From NCBI RefSeq assembly GCF_018596335.1, contig NZ_JAHEPS010000007.1, positions 1 through 64,000 of the forward strand: 64,000 bases of DNA. The letters run 5' to 3'. The stretch's first letter is position 1, and each line of letters begins with the position of its first letter. The stretch comes from Shewanella jiangmenensis (lineage in GTDB: Bacteria; Pseudomonadota; Gammaproteobacteria; Enterobacterales; Shewanellaceae). The translations under genes were made by a program, and so were the position numbers. Below the pieces are notes generated by a model that was not told the origin of the DNA, searched no databases, and saw nothing but the letters and a program-made list of their open reading frames with translations. Positions 1-9,263 of this stretch are shown here, piece after piece.

Positions 1-457
1 ATGGGGTTGTTAGTATGCAACATGAGAGTTACCTCTTTTGTTTTGATTGAAGATTCGACACCTTTATCAAAACGGGTAACTCTCACCTTTTCAAGATGAT
101 GTGTCAGATCAAGTCGCGACTAATACAGTTCAGGCGATGGCAGCTGCATTTGGTGGGTTGTTTTACCACAGGGGTACTTATCTCTATCCAAAACTTCTAT
201 TACTCAAACTATTAAAACTGAGCCTATTAAGGTAATCACTCTATAAGTAAATCTGCTAAAGAGCCCTCTATAACTGACCTACCATGACCTAGCCTTCTTT
301 AACTGAATCATCCTTGAATGAGCGCGGCCCTAACTGACTTGATGGCCCTGAGTCTGGTTTCGATACCTCCAATCCGCCATTAGTTTGGGCGACGAGTTTG
401 TGTCAGCACTCTTCAGCGCCACCCGCAAATTGACCATTGCGTTAATCCATTCTGCCA
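1..457. other. Gene-free left edge with an inverted repeat
   Basis: No convincing coding region. A perfect 11-bp inverted repeat, TGAGAGTTACC at 23-33 and GGTAACTCTCA at 75-85, encloses a second 8-bp inverted pair, GTTTTGAT at 40-47 and ATCAAAAC at 66-73, so 23-85 could fold into one long bulged hairpin. The frame through about 95-235 reads briefly like protein but has no start signal and soon stops; it may be a relic. The rest shows nothing I can name. Confidence 0.4.
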
Positions 458-913
458 TTAACGGCTGTTGTCGGCTTTAAAATCAAACCAGGTTTGCTGT
501 GTATTGCCCTCTTTGTCGGTGATGCTAAGCCATAGGCGCCAAATCATATAATCACTGCTGCAGCTGCCGTAGATTGCGCTTGCCTGAAACGTATTTTCAC
601 CGGTTTCGGTCCAATTGACAGGAATAACCCCCATAAACATATCTCTTCCTTCTATTCTGCTATCGAGGTTTGTGGGGGCGTTTGAGAGTTTAACCTTGAA
701 AGTCAGCGGCTTTTCACTGGGCGCATCACTCGGCGACAGTTCAAGGCTGATGATATTATCGCCAACTGAAACCCTGCATGGGCCTTGATGAAAGTTACAC
801 AAATCCGTTTCGTCGGCGCGCGGCGTCGCTGAAATTTGATTTTGATCACAACCCACCGCGAAAACAGCGTTCAAAACCACGCTCATTATCAGCAAAACAC
901 GCTTTCCTAGCAT
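458..913 (-). CDS. Small predicted lipoprotein of unknown function
   Basis: A 151-residue protein I do not recognise. It begins with a basic residue pair, a hydrophobic stretch (about residues 6-20) and AVGC ending at Cys22, which resembles a lipobox although the -3 position is Ala rather than Leu. The mature part has four further cysteines, suggesting a periplasmic or outer-membrane-anchored disulphide-containing protein. It is transcribed away from ccoN, sharing a 265-bp divergent region that contains an FNR box, so it could fall under the same oxygen control (inference). Confidence 0.6.
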   Translation of the reverse strand: MLGKRVLLIMSVVLNAVFAVGCDQNQISATPRADETDLCNFHQGPCRVSVGDNIISLELSPSDAPSEKPLTFKVKLSNAPTNLDSRIEGRDMFMGVIPVNWTETGENTFQASAIYGSCSSDYMIWRLWLSITDKEGNTQQTWFDFKADNSR

Positions 914-959
914 AACAATTCACCTTGTGCTGCAATAAGTTAACATTCTATTGTCCCGC

Positions 960-999
960 TTGATCCAGATCAACAAACGCCCGTTACACGGCGTATCTT
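960..999 (+). promoter_or_regulatory. FNR/EtrA box and predicted promoter of the cbb3 oxidase operon
   Basis: TTGATCCAGATCAA at 960-973 matches the FNR consensus TTGAT-N4-ATCAA perfectly. A possible -10, TATCTT at 994-999, would place the transcription start near 1007, with the FNR box centred about 40 bp upstream, the classic position for class II activation. The leader to ccoN would then be about 170 nt. Promoter placement is inferred; the FNR box is direct sequence evidence. Confidence 0.8.
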
Positions 1000-1178
1000 T
1001 TTTGACGCAGCTCAAGTATCATTGCCAAGCCTTGCGTTGGGTTGCAAAACCTCGGGCAAAAACATTGACAGCCGTTGTTTAGACCGATAGGGACAAATTG
1101 CGGCTATCATAAATTAGAAACCGGTAAAGCTCGTCTTTACTCACATTACAAGTAAAAGTAATAAGCAGTGGAAGCACT

Positions 1179-2615
1179 ATGATGAACCATTCCCAGCCTC
1201 ACGGCGCTGATTACAATTACACTGTCGTGCGCCAATTTGCCCTTACCACAGTTTTGTGGGGTATTGTTGGTATGTCCGTCGGTGTACTGATTGCGGCTCA
1301 GTTGATCTGGCCACAGCTGAACTTTGATACTCCTTGGTTGACCTATAGCCGCCTGCGGCCATTGCACACCAATGCGGTAATCTTCGCGTTCGGTACTTCA
1401 GCGCTCTTCGCCACCTCCTACTATGTTGTTCAACGTACTTGTCAAACCCGTTTGTTTGCGCCTGCTCTGGCTCAATTCACATTCTGGGGCTGGCAAGCGA
1501 TCATTCTGGCTGCTGCCATCACTCTGCCAATGGGTATTACCAGTGGTAAAGAATACGCCGAGCTGGAATGGCCAATCGATATCGCCATCGCCGTTGTTTG
1601 GGTGAGCTACGCGATTGTGTTCTTCGGAACCATTATTAAGCGTAAAACCTCACACATCTATGTGGCGAACTGGTTCTTCGGTGCCTTTATCATCACTGTT
1701 GCCGTGCTGCACATTGTAAACTCCATGGCTGTACCTGTTAGCCTGTGGAAGTCTTACTCTATTTATGCCGGTGCCGTGGATGCCATGGTTCAGTGGTGGT
1801 ATGGTCACAACGCCGTAGGCTTCCTGCTGACCGCAGGCTTCCTGGGTATGATGTACTACTTCGTGCCTAAGCAAGCCGGTCGTCCTGTGTACTCTTATCG
1901 TCTGTCTATCGTGCACTTCTGGGCACTGATTGCACTGTACATCTGGGCCGGTCCTCACCACCTGCACTACACTGCCCTGCCCGACTGGACTCAGTCTCTG
2001 GGTATGGTGATGTCTCTGATCCTGTTCGCACCTTCATGGGGCGGTATGATCAACGGCATCATGACCCTTTCCGGCGCATGGCACAAGCTGCGTACTGATC
2101 CAGTACTGCGCTTCCTGGTGGTTTCTCTGTCCTTCTACGGTATGTCTACCTTCGAAGGCCCGATGATGGCGATCAAGACCGTTAACGCGCTGTCTCACTA
2201 CACTGACTGGACCGTTGGTCACGTACACTCCGGCGCGCTGGGTTGGGTTGCCATGGTGTCTATCGGTTCTCTGTATCACCTGATCCCGAACCTGTTCGGT
2301 CATGGCCGTATGTACTCTACCTCTCTGGTAAACGTACACTTCTGGCTGGCAACTATCGGTACTGTACTGTACATCGTTGCCATGTGGATCTCTGGTGTGA
2401 TGCAAGGTCTGATGTGGCGTGCAGTTAACTCTGACGGCACCCTGACTTACAGCTTCGTTGAAAGTCTGGAAGCTTCATATCCGTTCTACTTCGTACGCTT
2501 CCTCGGCGGCTGCTTCTTCGTAACCGGTATGCTGATCATGGCCTATAACGTGTATCGCACCGTTAAAGCGCCGAAAGATTCACTGCCTGCGCTGGCCGAA
2601 GCCAAAGCTGCATAA
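1179..2615 (+). CDS. ccoN: Cytochrome cbb3 oxidase catalytic subunit I
   Basis: Catalytic subunit of the high-affinity cbb3-type cytochrome c oxidase, an inner-membrane proton-pumping haem-copper enzyme for growth at low oxygen. At 478 residues it has the usual length and about a dozen membrane helices. Visible ligands are His63 (in PLHTNAVIF, low-spin haem), His210 (WYGHNAV) and His260-His261 (GPHHLHY) for CuB, and His348/His350 (VGHVHSG) for the haems. Two adjacent ATGs (1179 and 1182) follow GTGGAAG; either could start. First gene of ccoNOQP, downstream of an FNR box. Confidence 0.98.
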   Translation: MMNHSQPHGADYNYTVVRQFALTTVLWGIVGMSVGVLIAAQLIWPQLNFDTPWLTYSRLRPLHTNAVIFAFGTSALFATSYYVVQRTCQTRLFAPALAQFTFWGWQAIILAAAITLPMGITSGKEYAELEWPIDIAIAVVWVSYAIVFFGTIIKRKTSHIYVANWFFGAFIITVAVLHIVNSMAVPVSLWKSYSIYAGAVDAMVQWWYGHNAVGFLLTAGFLGMMYYFVPKQAGRPVYSYRLSIVHFWALIALYIWAGPHHLHYTALPDWTQSLGMVMSLILFAPSWGGMINGIMTLSGAWHKLRTDPVLRFLVVSLSFYGMSTFEGPMMAIKTVNALSHYTDWTVGHVHSGALGWVAMVSIGSLYHLIPNLFGHGRMYSTSLVNVHFWLATIGTVLYIVAMWISGVMQGLMWRAVNSDGTLTYSFVESLEASYPFYFVRFLGGCFFVTGMLIMAYNVYRTVKAPKDSLPALAEAKAA

Positions 2616-2627
2616 GGAGTAGACACG

Positions 2628-3254
2628 ATGAAATTCAATCATGAGTTAATAGAGAAAAACATCGGTTTGCTCGGTATCTTCACTGTGCTGGTGATCAGCA
2701 TCGGTGGTCTGGTACAGATCACGCCGCTGCTTTTTCAGAAAGACACCACCGAGCCAGTGAAGGGCCTGCGTCCTTATACTGCACTCGAGCTGGAAGGCCG
2801 CGACATCTATATCCGTGAAGGTTGCTACAACTGTCACAGCCAGATGATCCGTCCTCTGCGTGCCGAAACCGAGCGTTATGGCCACTACTCTGTTGCCGGT
2901 GAATCCGTATGGGATCACCCGTTCCAGTGGGGCTCCAAGCGTACCGGTCCGGATCTGGCCCGTGTAGGTGGTCGTTACTCAGACAAATGGCATGAGGTTC
3001 ACCTGATTGACCCTCGCGCCGTGGTTCCTCAGTCCAACATGCCAGCTTTCCCTTGGCTTGCCGACAACAAACTTGATGGCCAGTATACCGCTCGCAAAAT
3101 GACCATTTTGCGCGATATGCACAAGGGCGAGTACAACGGTAAAGACCTGTACAGTGATGAAGAAATTGCTAACGCTCAGAAAGCCGTAGAAGGCAAAACT
3201 GAGATGGAAGCCATCATCGCGTACCTGCAGTCTTTGGGGCATGCACTCAAATAA
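2628..3254 (+). CDS. ccoO: Cytochrome cbb3 oxidase mono-haem subunit II
   Basis: Membrane-anchored c-type cytochrome that passes electrons to CcoN. The 208-residue protein has one N-terminal membrane helix (about 13-36) and a single haem c site, C66-YN-C69-H70, with a later SNMPAFPWL segment that supplies the axial methionine in this family. It starts 12 bp after ccoN behind AAGGAG. Length and motifs are ordinary for the family. Confidence 0.98.
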   Translation: MKFNHELIEKNIGLLGIFTVLVISIGGLVQITPLLFQKDTTEPVKGLRPYTALELEGRDIYIREGCYNCHSQMIRPLRAETERYGHYSVAGESVWDHPFQWGSKRTGPDLARVGGRYSDKWHEVHLIDPRAVVPQSNMPAFPWLADNKLDGQYTARKMTILRDMHKGEYNGKDLYSDEEIANAQKAVEGKTEMEAIIAYLQSLGHALK

Positions 3255-3266
3255 GGAGGCAATTAT

Positions 3267-3440
3267 ATGGATTACGGCACATTACACGGAGTTATCACCA
3301 TCGTTGTAATGCTGACCTTCGTCGGTATATTTGCTTGGGCTTATAGCTCCCGTCGCAAAAAGCAATTCGACGAGGCGGCTAACCTTGTGTTCTCTGATGA
3401 AGATAGCAAGGTAATGAAGGACTCAGGAGAGCAAAAATAA
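3267..3440 (+). CDS. ccoQ: Cytochrome cbb3 oxidase small subunit CcoQ
   Basis: A 57-residue protein with one membrane helix (about residues 8-25, HGVITIVVMLTFVGIFAW) followed by SSRRKK and an acidic tail, the standard CcoQ architecture. CcoQ is not catalytic; it stabilises the assembled oxidase. A strong AAGGAGG lies 6 bases before the ATG. It sits between ccoO and ccoP, and its TAA stop shares one base with the ccoP ATG (TAATG), implying translational coupling. Confidence 0.95.
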   Translation: MDYGTLHGVITIVVMLTFVGIFAWAYSSRRKKQFDEAANLVFSDEDSKVMKDSGEQK

Positions 3441-4417
3441 TGTTGATGAGTAGCTTCTGGAGTATGTGGATTAGCATACTCACAATCTTAGTGATCGTAG
3501 GCTGTTTTGTTTTGCTCCGGATCTGTTCCAAGAACACGACTCCAGAGATCAAAGAAGGCGAGTCTATGGGTCACAGCTTCGATGGCATTGAAGAGCTGAA
3601 CAACCCTCTGCCGAAATGGTGGAGCTACATGTTCTACATCACCATCGTATTCGGTGTGGTTTACCTGATAGCCTATCCAGGTCTTGGCAACTATAAAGGT
3701 TTGCTGGGCTGGAGCAGCTCTAACCAGAGCATCGGTACTGACCAGGGCATCAAAGCAGACTCCAAGGCTGCGATTGAAGCTGCTGCCACCGAAGGCCGTT
3801 GGGTACAGTACGACCAGGAAGTAAAAGCTGAGAACGAAAAGTCCGGCCCTATCTTCCAGGAGTATGCCAAAACCCCAATCGAAGAGCTGGCCAAGAATCC
3901 TGAAGCCGTTAAAGTGGGTGGCCGTCTGTTCCTGCAGAACTGTGCCCAGTGTCACGGCTCAGATGCCCGTGGCGGTGAAGGTTTCCCTAACCTGACCGAC
4001 ACTGATTGGCTGTATGGCGGTTCTGCTGACGAAATCAAAGCCAGCATCATGAACGGTCGTCGCGGTATGATGCCTCCAAAAGGCGGTCTGCCGGTTGATG
4101 ACAGCGAAATCCCAGGTCTGGTTGCTTACCTGCACAAACTCGGCGGCGCCGAGCACGATGCAGCGCTGGCAGCTCAGGGTCAGGGTTCCTTCATGAAAGG
4201 CTGTTTCGCCTGTCACGGTATGGACGCTAAAGGTAATAAGCTGATGGGTGCCCCTAACCTGACTGACAACGTTTGGCTGTACGGCTCAAGCGATGGCAAG
4301 ATTGCCGAGTCAATCAAGAACGGTCGCGCCGGTGTGATGCCTGCATGGAAAGACATGCTGGGTGAAGAAAAAGTTCACGTTATCGCAGCTTACGTATACA
4401 GCCTGTCCAACAAGTAA
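3440..4417 (+). CDS. ccoP: Cytochrome cbb3 oxidase di-haem subunit III
   Basis: Di-haem c-type cytochrome that accepts electrons from periplasmic donors and feeds CcoO. The 325 residues contain two N-terminal membrane helices (about 8-27 and 62-80), then two cytochrome c domains with C168-AQ-C171-H172 and C255-FA-C258-H259. Each domain has a downstream MMPP/MPAW-type methionine segment. It closes the structural operon ccoNOQP and is followed by a strong terminator, so the maturation genes downstream probably rely on read-through or a separate promoter. Confidence 0.98.
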   Translation: MLMSSFWSMWISILTILVIVGCFVLLRICSKNTTPEIKEGESMGHSFDGIEELNNPLPKWWSYMFYITIVFGVVYLIAYPGLGNYKGLLGWSSSNQSIGTDQGIKADSKAAIEAAATEGRWVQYDQEVKAENEKSGPIFQEYAKTPIEELAKNPEAVKVGGRLFLQNCAQCHGSDARGGEGFPNLTDTDWLYGGSADEIKASIMNGRRGMMPPKGGLPVDDSEIPGLVAYLHKLGGAEHDAALAAQGQGSFMKGCFACHGMDAKGNKLMGAPNLTDNVWLYGSSDGKIAESIKNGRAGVMPAWKDMLGEEKVHVIAAYVYSLSNK

Positions 4418-4434
4418 TAAGGACAGCTGAAAAT

Positions 4435-4467
4435 AAAGGCCCCGAGTGAAATTCGGGGCCTTTTTTT
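4435..4467 (+). terminator. Rho-independent terminator after ccoP
   Basis: GGCCCCGA at 4438-4445 pairs perfectly with TCGGGGCC at 4453-4460 around a 7-nt loop, followed by seven T residues. It separates ccoNOQP from the assembly genes. Confidence 0.93.
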
Positions 4468-4529
4468 AAGTGATAACTCATACATTTGGCGATAAAATAT
4501 CGCACTAATTTCATCGATGGTATTACGAC

Positions 4530-5009
4530 ATGAGTGAACAGCAAGCCTGGTATAAGCAGTTCTGGCCCTGGTTTTTGATTATCCTTCCCCTGTGCGCCGT
4601 GGTGGCCAGTTTGACCACCTTTAAAATCGCCCTGGACAATTCAGATTCTCTGGTTGCCGAGGAGTACTATAAAAAAGGCAAAGCCATCAATATGGACTTG
4701 TCCAAAATCCAGTTCGCGCGTCAGATTGGTATGCAGTTCCTCGTCAGCGTTGAAAATGGCGCCGTGATCATCGAGCAGCATGGCGGCCCTGCCTATGAGG
4801 CCGGTCTTAACACCCAGTTTTACCACCCAACACTCGCCGACCGTGACTTTAGCCAGATGCTGAGCCGCGATGCCACCGGCAAGTACCGTATCACCCCCGA
4901 AGCGCCAATCTCCGGCGACTGGGAAATCCGTATCGAGAGTTTTGATGGCAAGTGGCGTCTGCAAAAGCGCCTCGAACTTGTCGAAGGCAAGCAGCACTGG
5001 CTGAACTGA
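4530..5009 (+). CDS. ccoH: FixH/CcoH family cbb3 oxidase assembly protein
   Basis: Membrane protein needed for assembly of cbb3 oxidase. The 159 residues comprise a short cytoplasmic start, one membrane helix (about 11-31, WPWFLIILPLCAVVASLT), the VAEEYYKKGKAIN segment typical of FixH, and a periplasmic domain that binds no obvious cofactor. It opens the maturation cluster ccoH-ccoI-ccoS and lies 7 bp before ccoI. No strong Shine-Dalgarno is visible before the ATG. Confidence 0.92.
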   Translation: MSEQQAWYKQFWPWFLIILPLCAVVASLTTFKIALDNSDSLVAEEYYKKGKAINMDLSKIQFARQIGMQFLVSVENGAVIIEQHGGPAYEAGLNTQFYHPTLADRDFSQMLSRDATGKYRITPEAPISGDWEIRIESFDGKWRLQKRLELVEGKQHWLN

Positions 5010-5016
5010 GCCCGCC

Positions 5017-7428
5017 ATGTCCAATTCCCTGTGTTTTCACTGTAACGAGCCGGTGCTAACCGGCTCCCGTTTTATCACCCATATCGACGGCAACGACCAA
5101 ATCATGTGTTGCCCGGGTTGCCAGGCCGTGTCCCAGTCGATTGTCGATGCCGGTCTGCTCTCTTACTACAAATACCGCACCGAGCCCGGCAGTCGCCAAA
5201 CCGCCCTTGTTCCTGAGAGTTTGTCCCACTACAGCGCCTACGATTTGCCCGAAGTGCAGCAGGACTTTGTGCAGGGCCGCGACGGCTTTGAAGAAGTCAG
5301 CCTCTCCATTGATGGCATCACCTGCGCCGCCTGCGCCTGGCTTATCGAGCATAAACTGCAAAAAATCGAGGGTGTGGCGCGCATTCAGGTTAACTCCACC
5401 ACCCAGCGCGCTTACATTCGCTGGCAGGCAAGCAAAGTAAAACTGAGCGAGCTGCTCAGCGCCATTGCCAGTATCGGTTACAGCGCCGCGCCATTTCAGC
5501 TTGACGATCAGGAAGTGATCAGCAAGAAAAACAGCCGCCGGTTTTTATTGCGCTTAGGTCTTGCAGGCTTTGCCACCATGCAGGTGATGATGTTTGCGCT
5601 GGCGCTCTATAATGGCTACTTCACCGATCTTGAAGCCGAATACCGCGATTATTTCCGCTGGGTCAGCATGATTTTTGCTGCGCCCGTGGTGTTCTACTCG
5701 GCGCAGCCATTTTACTTCAGTGCCATTCGCGCCATATTGAGCGGCAAGCTGAATATGGATGTGTCGGTGTCGATTGCGATTTGCGGCGCGTACATCGCAA
5801 GCTGCGTTGCCACCATCAATGGCACCGGCGAGGTGTATTTTGAATCCGTGTCCATGTTCACCTTCTTTTTGCTGCTTGGCCGCTATTTTGAGCAGCGCGC
5901 GCGCCAAAAAGCCTCGGTAAGCTCAAGTAACCTGCATAAATTGGTGCCGCTTACCGCGTCACTTGTCACCGCAGGCGGCATCGAAGAAGTGCCTGCCAAA
6001 AAGCTTGCGATAGGCGATATTATTCTGGTGCGCCCGGGCGATGTGATTGCCGCCGACGGTGACATTATTGACGGCAGCTCCGGCGTAAACGAAGCCATGC
6101 TCACCGGTGAGCAGTTGCCCGTGGCCAAAGCGCCCGGCATGGCGGTGTACGCCGGCACCATAAACCTCGAGCAGCCGCTGCAAATTAAGGTCACGGCGCT
6201 TGGTCAGGATCAGCTGGTTGCCGAAATCATTCGCCTGCAGGAGCTAGCATCCAACGCCAAGCCCGCCATTGCGCTGACTGCTGATAAACTGGCGCGTTAT
6301 TTCTCGGCCACCATTTTAACCATTGCCACCATTACCTATTTTGTCTGGCGTCAGTTTGCGCCGGAAGATGCGTTCTGGGTCACCCTGTCGGTGCTGGTTG
6401 CCACCTGCCCCTGTGCGCTCGCACTCGCCACCCCAACCGCGGTAACCTGCGCCACCGGACTTTTTACCCGCTTGGGGATCATCTCAAGAAATGGCACTGT
6501 GTTTGAGAAACTGCCAAGGCTTGATACGGTCGTGTTTGATAAAACCGGCACCCTCACCTGCGGCGAATTCTCCTTTGGTGACATAAAACTTTATCAGGGA
6601 CTTGAGCGAAGCGAAGCGCTGGCGCTGGCATCCTCGCTTGAGCAGGGCTCGCTGCATCCTATCGCCAAACTTTTTGCCCGCGCCGAGCCTGCGTCTGCTC
6701 CCACTGATCTTACCCACTTTGTCGGCGAAGGCGTGCAAGGCACAATCGACGGCAGCACGCTTCGCATTGGTAGCGCTTCGTTTGCCCAAGTGCCTGAAAC
6801 GCTGCCGGAAGTGCAGCGAGAGCATGGCCAGTGGGTGTATCTCAGTAAGTTAAGTGAAGCCGGCTTTAAGCTTATCGCCGCTTTTGAAATTCAGGATGAA
6901 CTCAGGACTGACGCCAAAGAAACGCTCGCAGAGCTTAAGGCGCGCGGCCTTGGGCTTGCGATTGCCAGCGGTGACTCTTCCCATCATCTGCAGGAAGTGG
7001 GCAGCGCTCTTGGGGTTACGGATATCAAAGGTGCACTGCGGCCACAGGATAAGCTCGCCCTGATTGAAGCGCTGCGCCAATCCGGTAAAACCGTGGCCAT
7101 GTTTGGCGATGGTATCAATGATGCACCTGTGCTTGCCGGTGCGGATTTGTCGGTGGCCATGGGCAGCGGCAGTGCCATTGCCAAAAACAGCGCCGATCTG
7201 ATTTTGCTTGGCGACCATCTGCATCGTTTTGTGGACGCGCTCGACATCGCCAAACGCACGAGCAACATTATTCGTCAGAATCTTGCCTGGGCACTGGGGT
7301 ACAATGTGCTCATTCTGCCACTTGCCGTGACTGGGCATGTGGTGCCTTATATTGCCGCCATCGGCATGTCAGCAAGCTCGCTGATTGTGGTTGGCAACAG
7401 CTTGCGCCTGCTTAGGATTAAACCATGA
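5017..7428 (+). CDS. ccoI: Copper-exporting P1B-type ATPase for cbb3 oxidase maturation
   Basis: Pumps Cu(I) across the inner membrane to supply CuB of the cbb3 oxidase. The 803 residues show an N-terminal cysteine-rich region (CFHC at 6-9, CCPGC at 31-35), a heavy-metal-binding domain with C103-AA-C106, eight predicted membrane helices, the CPC translocation motif at 464-466, the phosphorylation site DKTGTLT starting at D508, and the hinge motif GDGINDAP near residue 697. The N-terminal zinc-ribbon-like segment is typical of FixI/CcoI and separates it from CopA-type exporters. The stop codon overlaps the ccoS ATG (ATGA). Confidence 0.96.
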   Translation: MSNSLCFHCNEPVLTGSRFITHIDGNDQIMCCPGCQAVSQSIVDAGLLSYYKYRTEPGSRQTALVPESLSHYSAYDLPEVQQDFVQGRDGFEEVSLSIDGITCAACAWLIEHKLQKIEGVARIQVNSTTQRAYIRWQASKVKLSELLSAIASIGYSAAPFQLDDQEVISKKNSRRFLLRLGLAGFATMQVMMFALALYNGYFTDLEAEYRDYFRWVSMIFAAPVVFYSAQPFYFSAIRAILSGKLNMDVSVSIAICGAYIASCVATINGTGEVYFESVSMFTFFLLLGRYFEQRARQKASVSSSNLHKLVPLTASLVTAGGIEEVPAKKLAIGDIILVRPGDVIAADGDIIDGSSGVNEAMLTGEQLPVAKAPGMAVYAGTINLEQPLQIKVTALGQDQLVAEIIRLQELASNAKPAIALTADKLARYFSATILTIATITYFVWRQFAPEDAFWVTLSVLVATCPCALALATPTAVTCATGLFTRLGIISRNGTVFEKLPRLDTVVFDKTGTLTCGEFSFGDIKLYQGLERSEALALASSLEQGSLHPIAKLFARAEPASAPTDLTHFVGEGVQGTIDGSTLRIGSASFAQVPETLPEVQREHGQWVYLSKLSEAGFKLIAAFEIQDELRTDAKETLAELKARGLGLAIASGDSSHHLQEVGSALGVTDIKGALRPQDKLALIEALRQSGKTVAMFGDGINDAPVLAGADLSVAMGSGSAIAKNSADLILLGDHLHRFVDALDIAKRTSNIIRQNLAWALGYNVLILPLAVTGHVVPYIAAIGMSASSLIVVGNSLRLLRIKP

Positions 7429-7676
7429 GTATTATCTACGTCCTCATTCCCATCGCCATGTTGTTTGTGCTTATCGCGGTGGGCATTTTTTTCTGGGCGG
7501 TACGCTCTGAGCAGTTTGACGATTTAAACCGTCAGGGCTCATCCATTCTGTTTGAAGACGACAATAAGGCATCAAACCCGGCTTCAAACTCTGTACATAA
7601 CACAGAAACTAACCACCCAAGCGCCGCTGACTCTGACGTTCAAGCCGTTAAGGCCAACGCTAACGAGCCGCACTGA
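7425..7676 (+). CDS. ccoS: Cbb3 oxidase maturation protein CcoS
   Basis: Small membrane protein needed to insert haem b and CuB into the oxidase. The 83 residues have one membrane helix (about 2-26), then the family signature FFWAVRSEQFDDL and an acidic ILFEDD stretch; the Asn/Ala-rich tail from about residue 50 looks disordered. It overlaps ccoI by 4 bases and the next gene by 1 base, so all three are very likely co-translated. Confidence 0.94.
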   Translation: MSIIYVLIPIAMLFVLIAVGIFFWAVRSEQFDDLNRQGSSILFEDDNKASNPASNSVHNTETNHPSAADSDVQAVKANANEPH

Positions 7677-8368
7677 TGGATTACAGCCTCTACAGTGCAT
7701 TTCTCGTTGGTCTGATGGGCGGCGCTCACTGTTTTGGTATGTGCGGTGGCCTGGTCGGCGCTTTTTCAAGTCAAATTCCGGCGCCCGGCCGCCTGCAAAA
7801 TCCCCTGAGTCACAAGCTCACCTTTTTGCTTGCCTATAACGGCGGGCGCATCGCGAGCTACACTGCGGCAGGTGCCATTGCGGGCGGCGCGGCCGGTGGT
7901 CTCACGCTTCTGTTTGATGCGGGGCATTTTACGCTGGCGCTGCGTTTTATTGCCGGTGTGATGATGATTTTACTTGGGCTGCATATCGCCAAACTTTGGG
8001 GTGGGCTGCTCGCCATCGAAAACCTCGGCAAATGGCTGTGGCAGTATCTTCAGCCACTTAGCAAGCGGCTGTTGCCCATCAATACGCCGGGGCGAGCGCT
8101 CAGCGCCGGCATGGTGTGGGGCTGGCTGCCCTGCGGTTTGGTGTACTCTACCCTTACCTGGTCAGTGGCAAGCGCCAGTGCCCTCGATGGCGCACTTATC
8201 ATGCTGTTTTTTGGCTTGGGGACCTTGCCTGCGCTTCTCAGTGCCGGATTGGCCGCCAAGACCCTCGCCAGTTGGCTTCAGAAGCGTGCGGTGCGCGTGC
8301 TCGGCGGTGCCCTGCTCATAGCCTTTGGGGTGCAAACGCTATATATTGGCATAGCTCAGCTTGGCTAG
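7676..8368 (+). CDS. Sulfite exporter TauE/SafE-like membrane protein of the cco cluster
   Basis: A 230-residue integral membrane protein with about six helices. The first contains MGGAHCFGMCGG, a paired Cys/His motif characteristic of the heavy-metal-associated TauE/SafE-like (UPF0014/DsbD-like) proteins that accompany ccoI and ccoS in many proteobacteria; a later LPCGLVY repeats the Cys-in-helix theme. Position, translational coupling to ccoS and the Cys motif suggest a role in copper or redox handling during oxidase assembly. That role is an inference; the substrate is unknown. Confidence 0.85.
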   Translation: MDYSLYSAFLVGLMGGAHCFGMCGGLVGAFSSQIPAPGRLQNPLSHKLTFLLAYNGGRIASYTAAGAIAGGAAGGLTLLFDAGHFTLALRFIAGVMMILLGLHIAKLWGGLLAIENLGKWLWQYLQPLSKRLLPINTPGRALSAGMVWGWLPCGLVYSTLTWSVASASALDGALIMLFFGLGTLPALLSAGLAAKTLASWLQKRAVRVLGGALLIAFGVQTLYIGIAQLG

Positions 8369-8424
8369 CCCGACCAGGGCAATTGAGTTAACATGTAGTT
8401 AATAGAAAGGTTTGAGATCCGACA

Positions 8425-9177
8425 ATGCCCATAGAACAAAACAAACAACGCCGCCCCGCTGCTTCAGGTTGTACCATCCATTGTCACGATTGCAGCATGG
8501 GAACGCTGTGCATTCCGTTTACCCTCAATGCCAATGAGCTCGATCAGTTGGACAATATCATTGAGCGCAAAAAGCCGATTCAGAAAGGCGAGCAGATTTT
8601 TAAATCCGGTGACCAGCTTAAGTCGCTCTATGCTATCCGCTCCGGCACCATCAAGAGCTACACCATCACAGAGCAAGGCGATGAACAGATCACCGGCTTT
8701 CACCTTGCCGGTGACGTGATTGGCTTTGATGGCATTCATGCCCAGATGCACCAGAGTTTTGCTCAGGCGCTGGAAACCTCCATGGTGTGCGAAATCCCCT
8801 TTAACACCCTCGATGAGCTGTCGGGCTCTATGCCAAAGCTGCGTCAGCAGATCATGCGTCTGATGAGCAACGAAATCATGTCAGATCAGGAAATGATTTT
8901 GCTGCTCAGCAAGAAAAACGCCGAAGAGCGCCTCGCTGCGTTTATCGCAAATCTCGCCAGCCGTTTCGGTAACCGTGGTTTTTCGCCCCGTGAGTTTCGC
9001 CTCACCATGACCCGCGGCGACATAGGTAATTACCTTGGCCTGACGGTTGAGACCATCAGCCGCTTGCTTGGCCGCTTTCAGAAGTCCGGCTTAATCGAGG
9101 TTAAAGGCAAGTACATCACCATTCTCGATTATGCGGGCTTAAATGGCCTTGCCGGTAACGCACGCATCGCCAGATAA
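8425..9177 (+). CDS. etrA: Oxygen-sensing transcriptional regulator EtrA/Fnr
   Basis: Crp/Fnr-family regulator, 250 residues, called EtrA in Shewanella. The cysteines that hold the oxygen-labile [4Fe-4S] cluster in E. coli Fnr are at identical positions here: C20, C23, C29 and C122. A cyclic-nucleotide-like beta-roll (about 35-150), the dimerisation helix with D154, and the C-terminal helix-turn-helix follow. The recognition helix carries E209, S212 and R213 (ETISR), which read TTGAT half-sites, matching the perfect box before ccoN. It lies just downstream of the cco cluster and upstream of uspE. Confidence 0.97.
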   Translation: MPIEQNKQRRPAASGCTIHCHDCSMGTLCIPFTLNANELDQLDNIIERKKPIQKGEQIFKSGDQLKSLYAIRSGTIKSYTITEQGDEQITGFHLAGDVIGFDGIHAQMHQSFAQALETSMVCEIPFNTLDELSGSMPKLRQQIMRLMSNEIMSDQEMILLLSKKNAEERLAAFIANLASRFGNRGFSPREFRLTMTRGDIGNYLGLTVETISRLLGRFQKSGLIEVKGKYITILDYAGLNGLAGNARIAR

Positions 9178-9189
9178 TCATATAAACGA

Positions 9190-9203
9190 TTGATCCAAAA
9201 CAA
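9190..9203 (+). promoter_or_regulatory. Near-consensus FNR/EtrA box before uspE
   Basis: TTGATCCAAAACAA differs from TTGAT-N4-ATCAA at one position. It lies between etrA and uspE, centred about 67 bp upstream of the uspE start, and could regulate uspE. Candidate by sequence match only. Confidence 0.45.
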
Positions 9204-9263
9204 AGCAGCCTTTGGCGGCTGGTTCATTATAGGAAGTAAGCCAAGGCACATCAGGAGAGCGCC

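Noticed and set aside
23..85. Integron attC site
   Set aside because: The core RYYYAAC/GTTRRRY pairs are not present in the right places, and no gene cassette follows.
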